Part shown: in pieces, positions 53,239 to 61,921 of the stretch
How the letters are laid out: each line of letters begins with the position of its first letter
Position numbering within the stretch: the first letter of the stretch is position 1
DNA from: Fundidesulfovibrio terrae
GTDB taxonomy: Bacteria; Desulfobacterota; Desulfovibrionia; Desulfovibrionales; Desulfovibrionaceae
Direction of reading: 5' to 3'
DNA: 64,000 nt
Assembly (NCBI RefSeq): GCF_022808915.1
Contig: NZ_JAKZFS010000003.1
Span: forward strand, 62,001-126,000
Made by a program: the position numbers and the translations under genes
Notes under the pieces: generated by a model
What the model was told of the DNA's origin: nothing
Seen by the model: only the letters and a program-made list of their open reading frames with translations
Databases searched by the model: none

Positions 53239-53291
53239 TTGACTTTACCTCCGGATACTACAATATGGAAAGAACACTCACAATATTGTAG
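53239..53291 (+). promoter_or_regulatory. norB promoter with inverted-repeat operator
   Basis: A TTGACT box (53239-53244) is followed by an inverted repeat: CTACAATAT (53258-53266) and ATATTGTAG (53283-53291), nine perfect bases each with 16 bases between. The left arm covers the place expected for the -10 box (CAATAT at 53261-53266 is 16 bases from the -35). A dimeric regulator bound here would block or remodel the promoter. The arms do not match the FNR/HcpR or NsrR patterns I know. Confidence 0.6.
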
Positions 53292-53307
53292 CCCTTGGAG
53301 GTCTGGA

Positions 53308-55593
53308 ATGGCGGCGACATCACAGATCCGGGAAGCTCTTTCTCCATGGTGGAAACAAGGCGTCCTCCTCACGTTGCTGATCGGATTCACCATCCAGATT
53401 CTTATTGCAGTCAAATCCTACCAAAACGCACCTCCTATTCCGGAAAAAGTGCTCGATCCGTCCGGGCAGGTGGTCTTCACCGGCCAGGACGTGATCGAAG
53501 GGCAGCAGGTGTTCCTGAAGTATGCGCTCATGGAGAACGGGACGATCTGGGGGCACGGGGCCTACCTGGGGCCGGACTACTCGGCCCAGTACCTGCACAC
53601 CCTGGGGCTTGCGGCCAACCGGTTGCTGGCGAAAAAGATATTCCAGCGCGACTTCGACACGCTTTCGGCCGAAGAAAAGGACGTCGTCTCGGCTGAATCC
53701 ACCGTGCTTCTGAAAGAGAACCGCTACGACCCGAAGAAGGACACCCTCCTCTTCACCGCCGCGGAAGCGATCTCCTTCCGTGACCAGATCGGCCTCTGGG
53801 GCGATTATTTCTCAGACACCGTGGCCAACGCCGGGCTCAAGAAGAAATACATAAGCGACCAGGGCGAGCTGCGCGCCCTGACCGCCTTCTTCGCCTGGAC
53901 GGCCTGGGTGAGCATCGCCAACCGCCCCGGCGACGACTTCTCCTACACAAACAACTTCCCCTACGAGCCCATGCTCGGCAACAAGCCTACCAGCGCGGCC
54001 GTTCTCTGGAGCGGCCTCTCCCTGATCACCCTTCTGGCGGGCACGGCCATCGTGCTGTTCTCGTTCGGAAAGTTCAACTATCTCGGCTGGAAGGGCACCG
54101 GCGAGCACATCCACCCGCACATGCTCCCAGGCGTGGCCAGCGCCACCCAGCGGGCGACCATCAAATACTTCGTGGTGGTGGCCCTGCTCTTCCTGGTCCA
54201 GGTGATGCTGGGCGGCGCCACCGCCCACTTCCGCGCCGAACCCGGCAGCTTCTACGGGTTCGATCTGGCGGCCGTATTCCCGAGCACCATCCTGCGCACC
54301 TGGCACCTGCAGTCGGCCATCTTCTGGATCGCCACCGCCTTCGTAGCCGGCGGCCTGCTGCTGGCGCAGGCGTTGGGCGAGGGGGAGCCAAAAGGGCAGA
54401 CCATCGGCATACACGCGCTCTTCTGGGCGCTGGTGGTCGTGGTGGCGGGCAGCTTCCTGGGCGAACTCCTGGGCATCAACCAGATGCTCGGGGCCATGTG
54501 GTTCTGGTTCGGCCACCAGGGCTGGGAATACCTGGAACTCGGACGCTTCTGGCAGGTGCTCCTGGCCATCGGCCTCATCGGCTGGGTGGTGATGCTGCTG
54601 CGCGCCGTGCAACCGGCCCTGCAGGACCCGGAGCGCCGCGAAGTCAGCTCGCTCTTTTTGCTGGCGGCCCTGGCCATCCCGGTGTTCTACCTGCCCGCCT
54701 TCTTCTTCGGCAGCACCACCAACTTCACCGTGGCCGACAACTGGCGCTTCTGGATCATCCACCTCTGGGTGGAGGGCTTCTTTGAGCTCTTCGTGACCGT
54801 GATGGTGTCCGTGATCTTCTTCCGGATGGGCCTGGTGTCACGGCTCACCGCCACGCGGGTCATCTATCTGGACGCCATCCTCTTCCTGGGTAGCGGCATC
54901 GTGGGCACAGGCCACCATTGGTACTGGACCGGCCAGACCAACCTGAACATGGCCCTGTCCGCCCTGTTCTCGGCCATGGAGGTGGTGCCGCTGACGCTTC
55001 TGACCCTGGACGCCTGGGATTTCGTCAAGCTCACGCACTCGGAGTGCGCAGTGTGCGGCAAGCGGGTGGACATCCCGCACAGGTGGGCGTTCTTTTTCCT
55101 GATGGCCGTGGGGTTCTGGAACTTCGTCGGTGCGGGGATTTTCGGGTTCCTGATCAACCTGCCCATCGTGAGCTACTTCGAGGTGGGCACGATCCTGACG
55201 CCCAACCACGGCCACGCAGCGCTCATGGGGGTGTTCGGCATGGAGGCCATGGCGCTCATGGTGCTGGCCTTCCGGCAGGTGCTCGACGACGAACAGTGGA
55301 AGCGGCCGGAGAAATTCGTGCGGATATCCTTCTGGGGGCTGAACGTCGGGCTGGCCCTGATGCTGGCCGGGAGTTTGTTCCCCGGCGGAGTCATGCAGCT
55401 CTATGACGTGCTGCAAAACGGATACTGGCACGCGCGCGGGCTGGATTACCTGAACCAGGACCTGGTTCGGATGATCGAATGGGCCCGCATGCCCGGCGAC
55501 GTGGTGTTCATCGCCTTCGGCGCTGTTCCCATGGCGGTGGCCGCAGTGCTGACGTATCTGGAGATGAAGCGGGGCAAGCCCATGGCGGCCTAA
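53308..55593 (+). CDS. norB: Quinol-dependent nitric oxide reductase (qNOR/NorZ type)
   Basis: A 761-residue membrane enzyme. The N-terminal extension (GQDVIEGQQVFLKYALMENGTIWGHGAYLG) replaces the NorC cytochrome and marks the single-subunit quinol type. Heme and FeB ligands and nearby residues appear in order: TWHLQSAIFWIA, FGHQGWEYLELGRFWQ, HLWVEGFFELFVT, GTGHHWYWTGQT and NHGHAALMGVFGMEAMALM. All are intact. It reduces NO to N2O at the cytoplasmic membrane using quinol. ATG 53308 has GGAGG six bases upstream. No other denitrification gene is in the window, so detoxification is likely. Confidence 0.93.
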   Translation: MAATSQIREALSPWWKQGVLLTLLIGFTIQILIAVKSYQNAPPIPEKVLDPSGQVVFTGQDVIEGQQVFLKYALMENGTIWGHGAYLGPDYSAQYLHTLGLAANRLLAKKIFQRDFDTLSAEEKDVVSAESTVLLKENRYDPKKDTLLFTAAEAISFRDQIGLWGDYFSDTVANAGLKKKYISDQGELRALTAFFAWTAWVSIANRPGDDFSYTNNFPYEPMLGNKPTSAAVLWSGLSLITLLAGTAIVLFSFGKFNYLGWKGTGEHIHPHMLPGVASATQRATIKYFVVVALLFLVQVMLGGATAHFRAEPGSFYGFDLAAVFPSTILRTWHLQSAIFWIATAFVAGGLLLAQALGEGEPKGQTIGIHALFWALVVVVAGSFLGELLGINQMLGAMWFWFGHQGWEYLELGRFWQVLLAIGLIGWVVMLLRAVQPALQDPERREVSSLFLLAALAIPVFYLPAFFFGSTTNFTVADNWRFWIIHLWVEGFFELFVTVMVSVIFFRMGLVSRLTATRVIYLDAILFLGSGIVGTGHHWYWTGQTNLNMALSALFSAMEVVPLTLLTLDAWDFVKLTHSECAVCGKRVDIPHRWAFFFLMAVGFWNFVGAGIFGFLINLPIVSYFEVGTILTPNHGHAALMGVFGMEAMALMVLAFRQVLDDEQWKRPEKFVRISFWGLNVGLALMLAGSLFPGGVMQLYDVLQNGYWHARGLDYLNQDLVRMIEWARMPGDVVFIAFGAVPMAVAAVLTYLEMKRGKPMAA

Positions 55594-55616
55594 AGTTGCC
55601 TGAGAGAGTGAACGAA

Positions 55617-55648
55617 GAAGGGGGCCGAAAGGCCCCCTTCTCGTCTTG
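55617..55648 (+). terminator. Intrinsic terminator after norB
   Basis: GAAGGGGGCC and GGCCCCCTTC with a GAAA loop, followed by a T-containing stretch (TCGTCTTG). Confidence 0.8.
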
Positions 55649-55731
55649 ATAATGTCTTGCGGCTACAATCCAGCGCAATAGGCCGCCGCGCGCCCTCATG
55701 GCATTGAGCCATGCATGTGACACGGTATGTG

Positions 55732-55760
55732 TTGACACCCGCGAAATACCCTCCTATTGT
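55732..55760 (+). promoter_or_regulatory. Sigma-70-type promoter of the GMC-fusion gene
   Basis: TTGACA (55732-55737), exactly 17 bases, then TATTGT (55755-55760). This is close to consensus, about 180 bases upstream of the start. The intervening leader (55761-55940) is less GC-rich than its surroundings and has no gene. Confidence 0.65.
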
Positions 55761-55940
55761 CGTACACGCTTGGCAATCTGTTAGCGCCCACCTGTACTCA
55801 GTACTCCGTTCCGGCTTCCAGTCTTACCAGACATCTCTCTGTACTTCGCGATGGCTTGCGTTACGGGTGGACACTCTGAACCGCCCTCCGCCCCAATCCG
55901 TTTGCCGCTTTCTGAGCCGAACAACCGAGAGGATATGACC

Positions 55941-58289
55941 ATGCTGCCCAAGCTTGACCCAAATCCGAACGTCTTTCTCAATGTCCAGCAAACCGAGTTT
56001 TCCTTCGACGTCCTCGGGCGGTGGATATGCAGCACCTGGCCCGAGGTGAGCAACAATGGCGGTGATCCGTTCGACATCGTGGTCATCGGGGCGGGCATGT
56101 TCGGCGGGTACATCGCCGACAAGCTGTACCGCCGCGCCGAGAACCTAGGCCTGCGCGTGCTGGTGCTCGACGCCGGATCATTTCTGCTTCCAGCCCACAC
56201 CCAGAACCTTCCCCGCCTGGGGCTGAACGCCCCCACCGAGCAGGTCGTGGCCTCCAACGCGCAAGACCCCGGGCCGCAAAACCTGGTGTGGGGGCACCCC
56301 TGGCACAGCAGCCAAGCCTTTCCCGGATTGGCCTATTGCCCGGGCGGACGATCGCTCTTCTGGGGTGGATGGTCGCCGCGCCTGACCAGCGCGGACCTCG
56401 GCGCGCGGCCTGCGGGCGAGGCCTCCTGGCCGGCGGATGTCGCCACCTACCTGAGCGCCAACTATGCGGCGGTGGAAACGGAGATGGGGGTGCAGCCGAC
56501 CACCGACTATATTTCCGGGGACCTCTTCAACAAATTGAAGGCCCAGTTCCAGACCGTGCTCGGTTCTGGCCAGTCGCTCGAGGAAGCGCCTCTGGCCGTG
56601 CAGGGCCAGGCCCCGGAATCCGGGCTGTTCCCGTTCGACAAGTACAGCAGCGCGTTCCTGCTCTTCGATGCCATCAGGGAAGACATCGGGAAGCGCTGGC
56701 GCAACAACATCGACGCCTGGCGACGATTGATGCTGTTGCCGCACACGCAGGTCATCGGCCTGAAAACCGTGGGCAACCGGGTCACCGAACTGGAGCTGCG
56801 GGTGGGTGGGGTGCAGCAGTTCCTGCGTGCGCCCCTGCTCTCCCCCGACTGCACGGTGATCCTGGCGAACGGCACCATCGAGGCCACCCGGCTCGCCCTG
56901 GACTCCCTGGCGCCTCCGGCGATGATCGGCGGCCGGATGGGGTCGAACCTGATGGCCCACCTGCGCAGCGACATCTCGGCGCGCATCCGACGGACGGCCA
57001 TCCCGGGCTTGCCGGCCCTCGCCACGGCGCTGGAGACGGCCGCCCTGCTGGTGCGCGGCGCCACCACCGACGGCCACGAATACCACATGCAGGTCACGGC
57101 CAGCGCCGGCGTCGCCTCCGACGTCAATCTCTTCACCTCGGTCCCGGACCTGGACCTGTTGGACGCCATCAAGGCCAATCAGGACCCGGCGTGGATTCCC
57201 ATCACCTTGCGGGCCATCGGGCAGATGATCGGCCACCCCGGCGCGCAGCCCGGAGACGCCAAGAAAAGCTGGATCGACCTGGCCTGGCAGAACGACCCCG
57301 CCACCAACCGTCCGCGAGCCTGGGTCAACCTCGATCCCTCGGACGCCGACAACGCGGCCTGGACCGAGATGGAAAAAGCGGCCCAGGATCTTCTCAACGC
57401 CATGGCCCCAAACCCGGCGGACATCCAGAACCTGAAAACAAACCGGAACAACATCGGCACGACCCACCACGAGGCCGGCACCCTGTGGATGGGTTTACCC
57501 GGACAGTCGGTGACCGACTCCTCCGGGAAATTCCACCATCTGGCCAACACTTACGTGGCCGGCCCGGCGCTGTTTCCGGTCATAGGCTCGGCGAACCCGT
57601 CCCTGACCGCGACGACCCTGGCCCGCAAGACCGCCGACGCCATCGTGACCGGCTACACCCCCGCCCCGAGTCCGGCCTTCAAGCCGCTCTTCACCGGCTC
57701 CCGCCAGGGCTGGCAGATGGCCGGCGGAGGGGATTTCCTCACCCTCTTCGGCACGATCCTGGAGGCCAGGCCCAACGGCTTGGGGCTGCTCTGGTATACC
57801 CGCGAGGTGTTCCGCAACTTCGTGCTGAAGGTGGATTGGCTCTCCTTCAACCCCACCACCAGCGTCCCGGGCGGCCGGGCGGACAACTCGGGCGTGCTGA
57901 TCCGGTTCCCGGCGCTGAACGCCAGCGACCCCGCGAACGATTGGATGCTGGCCTCCAACAAGGGCTACGAGATCCAGATCGACGACATGGGGTTCAAGCC
58001 CGACCCGATCAACCCCAATGTGGGGACGAATTTCGATCCACTGCATCAAACGGGCGCCATCTACGCCCTGGCCCCGTCCTCCACGCTGGCCTCGAAATCG
58101 GCCGGACAGTGGAACACCTTCGAGATCGAGGCCACCGCCGCGGCGATCAAGGTCACCCTCAACGGCCAGTTGGTCACCAACTACGCGATCCCGGCCAACG
58201 ACGGCCGGAATCGGGAAGGGCACATCGGATTGCAGTGCCACTCCGGAAACGTGCAGTTCCAGAACGTCATGATCCGCACATTGCCCTAA
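55941..58289 (+). CDS. GMC oxidoreductase fused to DUF1080 keto-glycoside hydrolase-type domain
   Basis: A 782-residue cytoplasmic protein without a signal peptide. The GMC part (about 1-570) has the FAD dinucleotide fold VVIGAGMFGGYIADKL, GGRSLFWGGWSPR, and the C-terminal active-site region HHEAGTLWMG with NTYVAGPALFPVIGSANPSLT. From residue 579 (AFKPLFTG) to the end it is a DUF1080 domain: NSGVLIRFP, GYEIQIDDM, TGAIYALAPS, WNTFEIEATA, LNGQLVTNY, GHIGLQCHSG. DUF1080 is linked to 3-keto-disaccharide hydrolysis and GMC enzymes include glucoside 3-dehydrogenases. ATG 55941 (AGAGG eight bases upstream) is favoured over 55935. Confidence 0.85.
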   Translation: MLPKLDPNPNVFLNVQQTEFSFDVLGRWICSTWPEVSNNGGDPFDIVVIGAGMFGGYIADKLYRRAENLGLRVLVLDAGSFLLPAHTQNLPRLGLNAPTEQVVASNAQDPGPQNLVWGHPWHSSQAFPGLAYCPGGRSLFWGGWSPRLTSADLGARPAGEASWPADVATYLSANYAAVETEMGVQPTTDYISGDLFNKLKAQFQTVLGSGQSLEEAPLAVQGQAPESGLFPFDKYSSAFLLFDAIREDIGKRWRNNIDAWRRLMLLPHTQVIGLKTVGNRVTELELRVGGVQQFLRAPLLSPDCTVILANGTIEATRLALDSLAPPAMIGGRMGSNLMAHLRSDISARIRRTAIPGLPALATALETAALLVRGATTDGHEYHMQVTASAGVASDVNLFTSVPDLDLLDAIKANQDPAWIPITLRAIGQMIGHPGAQPGDAKKSWIDLAWQNDPATNRPRAWVNLDPSDADNAAWTEMEKAAQDLLNAMAPNPADIQNLKTNRNNIGTTHHEAGTLWMGLPGQSVTDSSGKFHHLANTYVAGPALFPVIGSANPSLTATTLARKTADAIVTGYTPAPSPAFKPLFTGSRQGWQMAGGGDFLTLFGTILEARPNGLGLLWYTREVFRNFVLKVDWLSFNPTTSVPGGRADNSGVLIRFPALNASDPANDWMLASNKGYEIQIDDMGFKPDPINPNVGTNFDPLHQTGAIYALAPSSTLASKSAGQWNTFEIEATAAAIKVTLNGQLVTNYAIPANDGRNREGHIGLQCHSGNVQFQNVMIRTLP

Positions 58290-58323
58290 GCCGGGCCCTA
58301 GGCCGGGCGAAGCACTCCGCACG

Positions 58324-58346
58324 AAAAAGGGGGCCGCGCGGCCCCC
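58324..58346. terminator. Bidirectional terminator
   Basis: AAAAGGGGGCC and GGCCCCCTTTT around a GCGC loop, with TTGTTCTTT after it on the plus strand. It serves the GMC-fusion gene and the convergent aminotransferase gene. Confidence 0.9.
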
Positions 58347-58378
58347 TTTTGTTCTTTCCGTTCTCTTCTACGCGCGTC

Positions 58379-59317
58379 TCACAGCTTCACGCCGTTCTCC
58401 GCCAGGTCCTTCTTCAGAAGCTCAAGCAGGCGCCTGCTCACCGGCCCCGGTTTGCCGTCGCCCACGGGCTTGCCATTGTACTCCACCACCGAGATGCACT
58501 GCGCCGTGGTGCCAAGCACCAGCATTTCCTTGGCGGCGTAGATGTCCTCTTCGCTGATGGATTTGTAGCAGTGCGGGATCTCGCCCTGGGCCAGTTCCAG
58601 CGCGCGCAGAAGCGTCGTGCCCGAGAGCGCGTTGTCCAGCTTGGGCACGGTGATGCAGCCGCTCTCGTCCACCAGGGCGATGTTCTCCGTGGCCCCTTCA
58701 GCCAGCAGGCCCCGCGAGTCGAAGCACACCGGGAAGTCCTTGCCCTTGGCGGCGGCCTCCTTCTTCATGAGCACGTTGGGCAGGTAGTCGATGCTCTTGA
58801 TGGTGGCCAGGTAGCTCTGCTTGGCCGGGATGGACGTGCGGAACGCCGTGACGCCCTTCTCGTAGAAGGACGCGGGCTTGGGCGAGTACTGGTACGCGGC
58901 GATGTAGATGCTCGGCTCGGGGCACTCGGACGGGTCGATGCCGAATCCGCCCGGGCCGCGCCCCAGAAGCATCCTGTACAGGCCGGACGAGGTCCCGGCC
59001 GCGCGGCCGACTTCCAGCACGATCTCACGCACTTCGTCCCACGGACACGGCGGTTTGAGCCCGATGGCGTCGCCGGAGCGCCCCATGCGTGCCAGATGTT
59101 CATCCAGCAGGTAGACGCGGCCGTCCACCCATTTGACCGTCTCGAACACGCCGTCGCCCCGGTGTACCAGGTGGTCGTCCCAGGGCATGAGCATGAGCGC
59201 CGGGTCTTTGCAGACGGCGCCGATGCGGTGTTCATAGAAGGCCAGCACCTGCCCGGAACCCGGGCGGGGCGCGGCCAGCATCCTTGCCAGATATTCGGTG
59301 CTACTAAGTATTTCCAC
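58379..59317 (-). CDS. Class IV aminotransferase (branched-chain type)
   Basis: A 312-residue PLP enzyme of fold type IV. HRGDGVFETVKWVDGRVYLLDEHLARM near the N-terminus, the PLP-lysine region KSIDYLPNVLMKKEAAAKG, GLLAEGATENIALVDES and the C-terminal LVLGTTAQCISVVEYNGKPVGDGKPGP are typical of branched-chain aminotransferase-like members. D-amino acid transaminase or aminodeoxychorismate lyase activity cannot be excluded. The start is GTG 59317, and a better upstream ribosome site is not visible. Confidence 0.82.
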   Translation of the reverse strand: MEILSSTEYLARMLAAPRPGSGQVLAFYEHRIGAVCKDPALMLMPWDDHLVHRGDGVFETVKWVDGRVYLLDEHLARMGRSGDAIGLKPPCPWDEVREIVLEVGRAAGTSSGLYRMLLGRGPGGFGIDPSECPEPSIYIAAYQYSPKPASFYEKGVTAFRTSIPAKQSYLATIKSIDYLPNVLMKKEAAAKGKDFPVCFDSRGLLAEGATENIALVDESGCITVPKLDNALSGTTLLRALELAQGEIPHCYKSISEEDIYAAKEMLVLGTTAQCISVVEYNGKPVGDGKPGPVSRRLLELLKKDLAENGVKL

Positions 59318-59375
59318 GTTGGTTTCCGTTTGAGTGATTGCGGTTTGCGAATGGGAAAGAAAGGCAATCGGCGGG

Positions 59376-59415
59376 GAAAAATCGAGCCCCGCGCGTATGC
59401 ATCATACGCGCGGGG
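59376..59415 (-). terminator. Intrinsic terminator of asd
   Basis: CCCCGCGCGTATG pairs with CATACGCGCGGGG over a three-base loop. On the minus strand it is followed by CTCGATTTTT. Confidence 0.85.
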
Positions 59416-59462
59416 ACACGCTTGTAAAGCAGGGTCGTCAGAACGGCCCTAAGAGCCGGGCG

Positions 59463-60482
59463 CTACACCTTCAGTTTGCCCTTCTTCATGAGCAGCTCGG
59501 CGATCTGCACGGCGTTCAGCGCCGCGCCCTTGCGGATGTTGTCGGCCACGATCCACATGTTCAGGCCCGACTCCACGGTGTCGTCCTGGCGGATGCGTCC
59601 CACGAACACCTCGTCCTCGCCCGCGGCCATGATGGGCATGGGGTACATTTTCTCGGCGGGATTGTCGTACACCTGCACGCCGGGAGCCTGGGCGAGGATG
59701 GCCCGGGCCGCCTTGGCCGTGACGGGCTTCTCGAATTCCAGGTTCACCGACTCGGAGTGGCCGTAGAACACCGGCACGCGCACGGTGGTGGCGGTGACCT
59801 TGATGGACTCGTCGCCCATGATCTTGGCCGTTTCCTTGATCATCTTGATCTCTTCGAAGGTGTAATCACCCTCGGAGAACACGTCGATCTGGGGCAGGCA
59901 GTTGAAGGCGATCTGGTGCGGATAGACCTTCACTTCGGGGTCGATGCCGTTGAACATCTGGCGCACCTGGGTCTCGAGCTCGGTGATGGCCTTTTGGCCC
60001 GTGCCGGACACGGCCTGGTAGGTGGAGACCACCACGCGCTTGATGGTGAAGGCGTCGTGCAGGGGCTTCAAGGCAACGACCATCTGGATGGTGGAGCAGT
60101 TGGGGTTGGCGATGATGCCGTTGTGCCAGTCCACGTCGTCGGGGTTCACCTCGGGAACGACCAGGGGGCACTTGGGGTCCATGCGCCAGGCCGAGGAGTT
60201 GTCCACCACCACGCAGCCGCTCTTCACGGCGTAGGGGGCGAACTTCTTGGAGGTGGAGCCTCCGGCCGAGAACAGGGCCAGGTTCACGCCCTTGAAGCTG
60301 TCTTCGGTCATCTCGCGCACGGTGAGCTCGCCGCCCTTGAACGGGACGGTGGTTCCGGCCGAACGCGAGGACGCCAGGGCGATCACCTCGTCGGCGGGGA
60401 AATTACGGTCTTCAAGGGTCTTGAGCATCTCGCGGCCAACGGCCCCGGTGGCTCCGGCAACGGCAACGACGAGCTTGGACAT
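59463..60482 (-). CDS. asd: Aspartate-semialdehyde dehydrogenase
   Basis: A 339-residue enzyme. The NADP-binding VAVAGATGAVGREML is at the N-terminus. SAGGSTSKKFAP, the catalytic Cys in IANPNCSTIQMVVALKPL, and GHSESVNLEFEKPV are conserved. It reduces aspartyl phosphate to the semialdehyde for Lys, Met, Thr and diaminopimelate synthesis. Start ATG 60482 has GAGGAG upstream. Confidence 0.95.
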   Translation of the reverse strand: MSKLVVAVAGATGAVGREMLKTLEDRNFPADEVIALASSRSAGTTVPFKGGELTVREMTEDSFKGVNLALFSAGGSTSKKFAPYAVKSGCVVVDNSSAWRMDPKCPLVVPEVNPDDVDWHNGIIANPNCSTIQMVVALKPLHDAFTIKRVVVSTYQAVSGTGQKAITELETQVRQMFNGIDPEVKVYPHQIAFNCLPQIDVFSEGDYTFEEIKMIKETAKIMGDESIKVTATTVRVPVFYGHSESVNLEFEKPVTAKAARAILAQAPGVQVYDNPAEKMYPMPIMAAGEDEVFVGRIRQDDTVESGLNMWIVADNIRKGAALNAVQIAELLMKKGKLKV

Positions 60483-60540
60483 GGCAGGCTTCTCCTCACT
60501 GTATCCGTTAAAATATCCTGTCAAACCAGGAACATCTGTC

Positions 60541-61416
60541 CTAGTCGAATTTCAAACCCCTCACGATATCGAGGCAGGCCTGGGCCTTGTTGAGCGTATA
60601 GAGGTGCACGCCCGGCGCTCCGCGCGCGATAAGGTCCCGGCACTGCTCGCGGGCGTATGCCACGCCCAGCTCCCGAACTGCGTCGGCCCCGCCTTGGTCG
60701 TTGGCGGCCTCCAGGCGGGCGAGGTAGTCCGCCGGAAGTGTGGCCCCGCACAGGGAGAGGATGCGTTTGATGGAGGCCAAGTTCAGAATCGGCAGCACGC
60801 CCGGTAGGATGGGCACGTCGATTCCCTTGGCCCGGCACCTCTCCACGAAACGGAAATAATGGTCGTTGTCGAAGAAGAGCTGGGTGATGGCGAACTTGCC
60901 GCCCTTCTCGACCTTGAGCTTGAGATAGTCGATGTCCTGCTCCAGGCTTTCGGCCTGGGGGTGCTTCTCGGGGTATCCGGCCACGCCGATGCACAGCTCG
61001 GGGTAGGCCTTGTGGATGAACCCGGCCAGGTCCGAGGCGTGCTGGAAGGCGGCGTTCTCGGGCTTGAAGTCGGCTTGTCCCTGGGGCGGGTCGCCGCGAA
61101 GCGCCAGGACGTTATCCACCCCGGCGGCTTTGAGCCCGTCCAGGAAGGAGCGCAGATACTCCTCCGAGGCTCCCACGCAGGTGAGGTGGGCCATGGGGTT
61201 CAGGCCGAAGTCGCGAGAGAAGCGCGACACCAGCTCCAGGGTGTTGGCCTGGGTGGAGCCGCCCGCGCCGTAGGTCACGGACACGAACAGCGGGTCGAGA
61301 ATGGAGAGCTTGCCGACCTCGTAGAAGAAGGCGGGCCAGGCTTCCTTGTCCTTGGGAGGAAAGAACTCCAGGGAGATGAAACGCTTTCCCTGGGCCAGAA
61401 GATCGCTGATACGCAA
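60541..61416 (-). CDS. metF: Methylenetetrahydrofolate reductase
   Basis: A 291-residue flavoprotein of the MetF type: SLEFFPPKDKEAW, VTYGAGGSTQANTLEL, HLTCVGASEEYL, LALRGDPPQGQ, AITQLFFDNDHYFRFVERC and PGVLPILNLASIKRILSLCGA. It makes 5-methyltetrahydrofolate for methionine synthesis. In anaerobes it may also serve a methyl branch. It lies 58 bases upstream of asd on the same strand, so the two may be in one operon. Confidence 0.94.
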   Translation of the reverse strand: MRISDLLAQGKRFISLEFFPPKDKEAWPAFFYEVGKLSILDPLFVSVTYGAGGSTQANTLELVSRFSRDFGLNPMAHLTCVGASEEYLRSFLDGLKAAGVDNVLALRGDPPQGQADFKPENAAFQHASDLAGFIHKAYPELCIGVAGYPEKHPQAESLEQDIDYLKLKVEKGGKFAITQLFFDNDHYFRFVERCRAKGIDVPILPGVLPILNLASIKRILSLCGATLPADYLARLEAANDQGGADAVRELGVAYAREQCRDLIARGAPGVHLYTLNKAQACLDIVRGLKFD

Positions 61417-61446
61417 GAAAGGCTCCGTGGGAGATGGGAGTCCGGT

Positions 61447-61836
61447 TTATGCGCGGGGGTGCGCCAACAGCTCCGTGACGATGTCCCGGTCCGCTTCGAG
61501 AAAAGGCAGGTGCTCGGCTTCGGCCGGTGTCACCCAGCGAAGCCCCTGGCCTTCCATGGGACGGGGAACCCCTTTGAAATCACGGATATGAAAAAAAGAC
61601 AAGCGTACGGTGAAGCCGGGGTACTCGTGAATTTTTTCCCGCCAGAACTCCACGGACGAAACCTCGATGTCCAGCTCCTCGCGCAGCTCGCGGACCATGG
61701 CGCGGGGAGCGTCCTCGCCGGGCTCCACCTTGCCGCCGGGGAATTCCCACAGGCCCGCGTGGGACTTGCCCTCGGGACGCTTAACGCCGAGATAGCGCCC
61801 GTCGCTCCAGATGATGCCCGCCACCACGTGGATCAT
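61447..61836 (-). CDS. MutT-like Nudix hydrolase
   Basis: A 129-residue Nudix protein. The Nudix box GKVEPGEDAPRAMVRELREEL (about 40-60) has the Gx5Ex7REUxEEx pattern. Size and the GLWEFPGGK start of the box fit 8-oxo-dGTP diphosphatase or dCTP pyrophosphohydrolase; the substrate is not certain. ATG 61836 has GGAGGG just upstream. It is a separate gene 30 bases upstream of metF. Confidence 0.85.
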   Translation of the reverse strand: MIHVVAGIIWSDGRYLGVKRPEGKSHAGLWEFPGGKVEPGEDAPRAMVRELREELDIEVSSVEFWREKIHEYPGFTVRLSFFHIRDFKGVPRPMEGQGLRWVTPAEAEHLPFLEADRDIVTELLAHPRA

Positions 61837-61921
61837 GCGCCCTCCCCCGTGGCGGAGAAGACGCTCCGGCGGGCAACCACCGGCCCTATCTGCCGGAGAG
61901 AACATTCCGGGCGCGGGTGGA

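Noticed and set aside
53308-55593. Cytochrome c-dependent NorB (cNOR)
   Set aside because: The long N-terminal extension and lack of a norC gene show the quinol-dependent single-subunit type.
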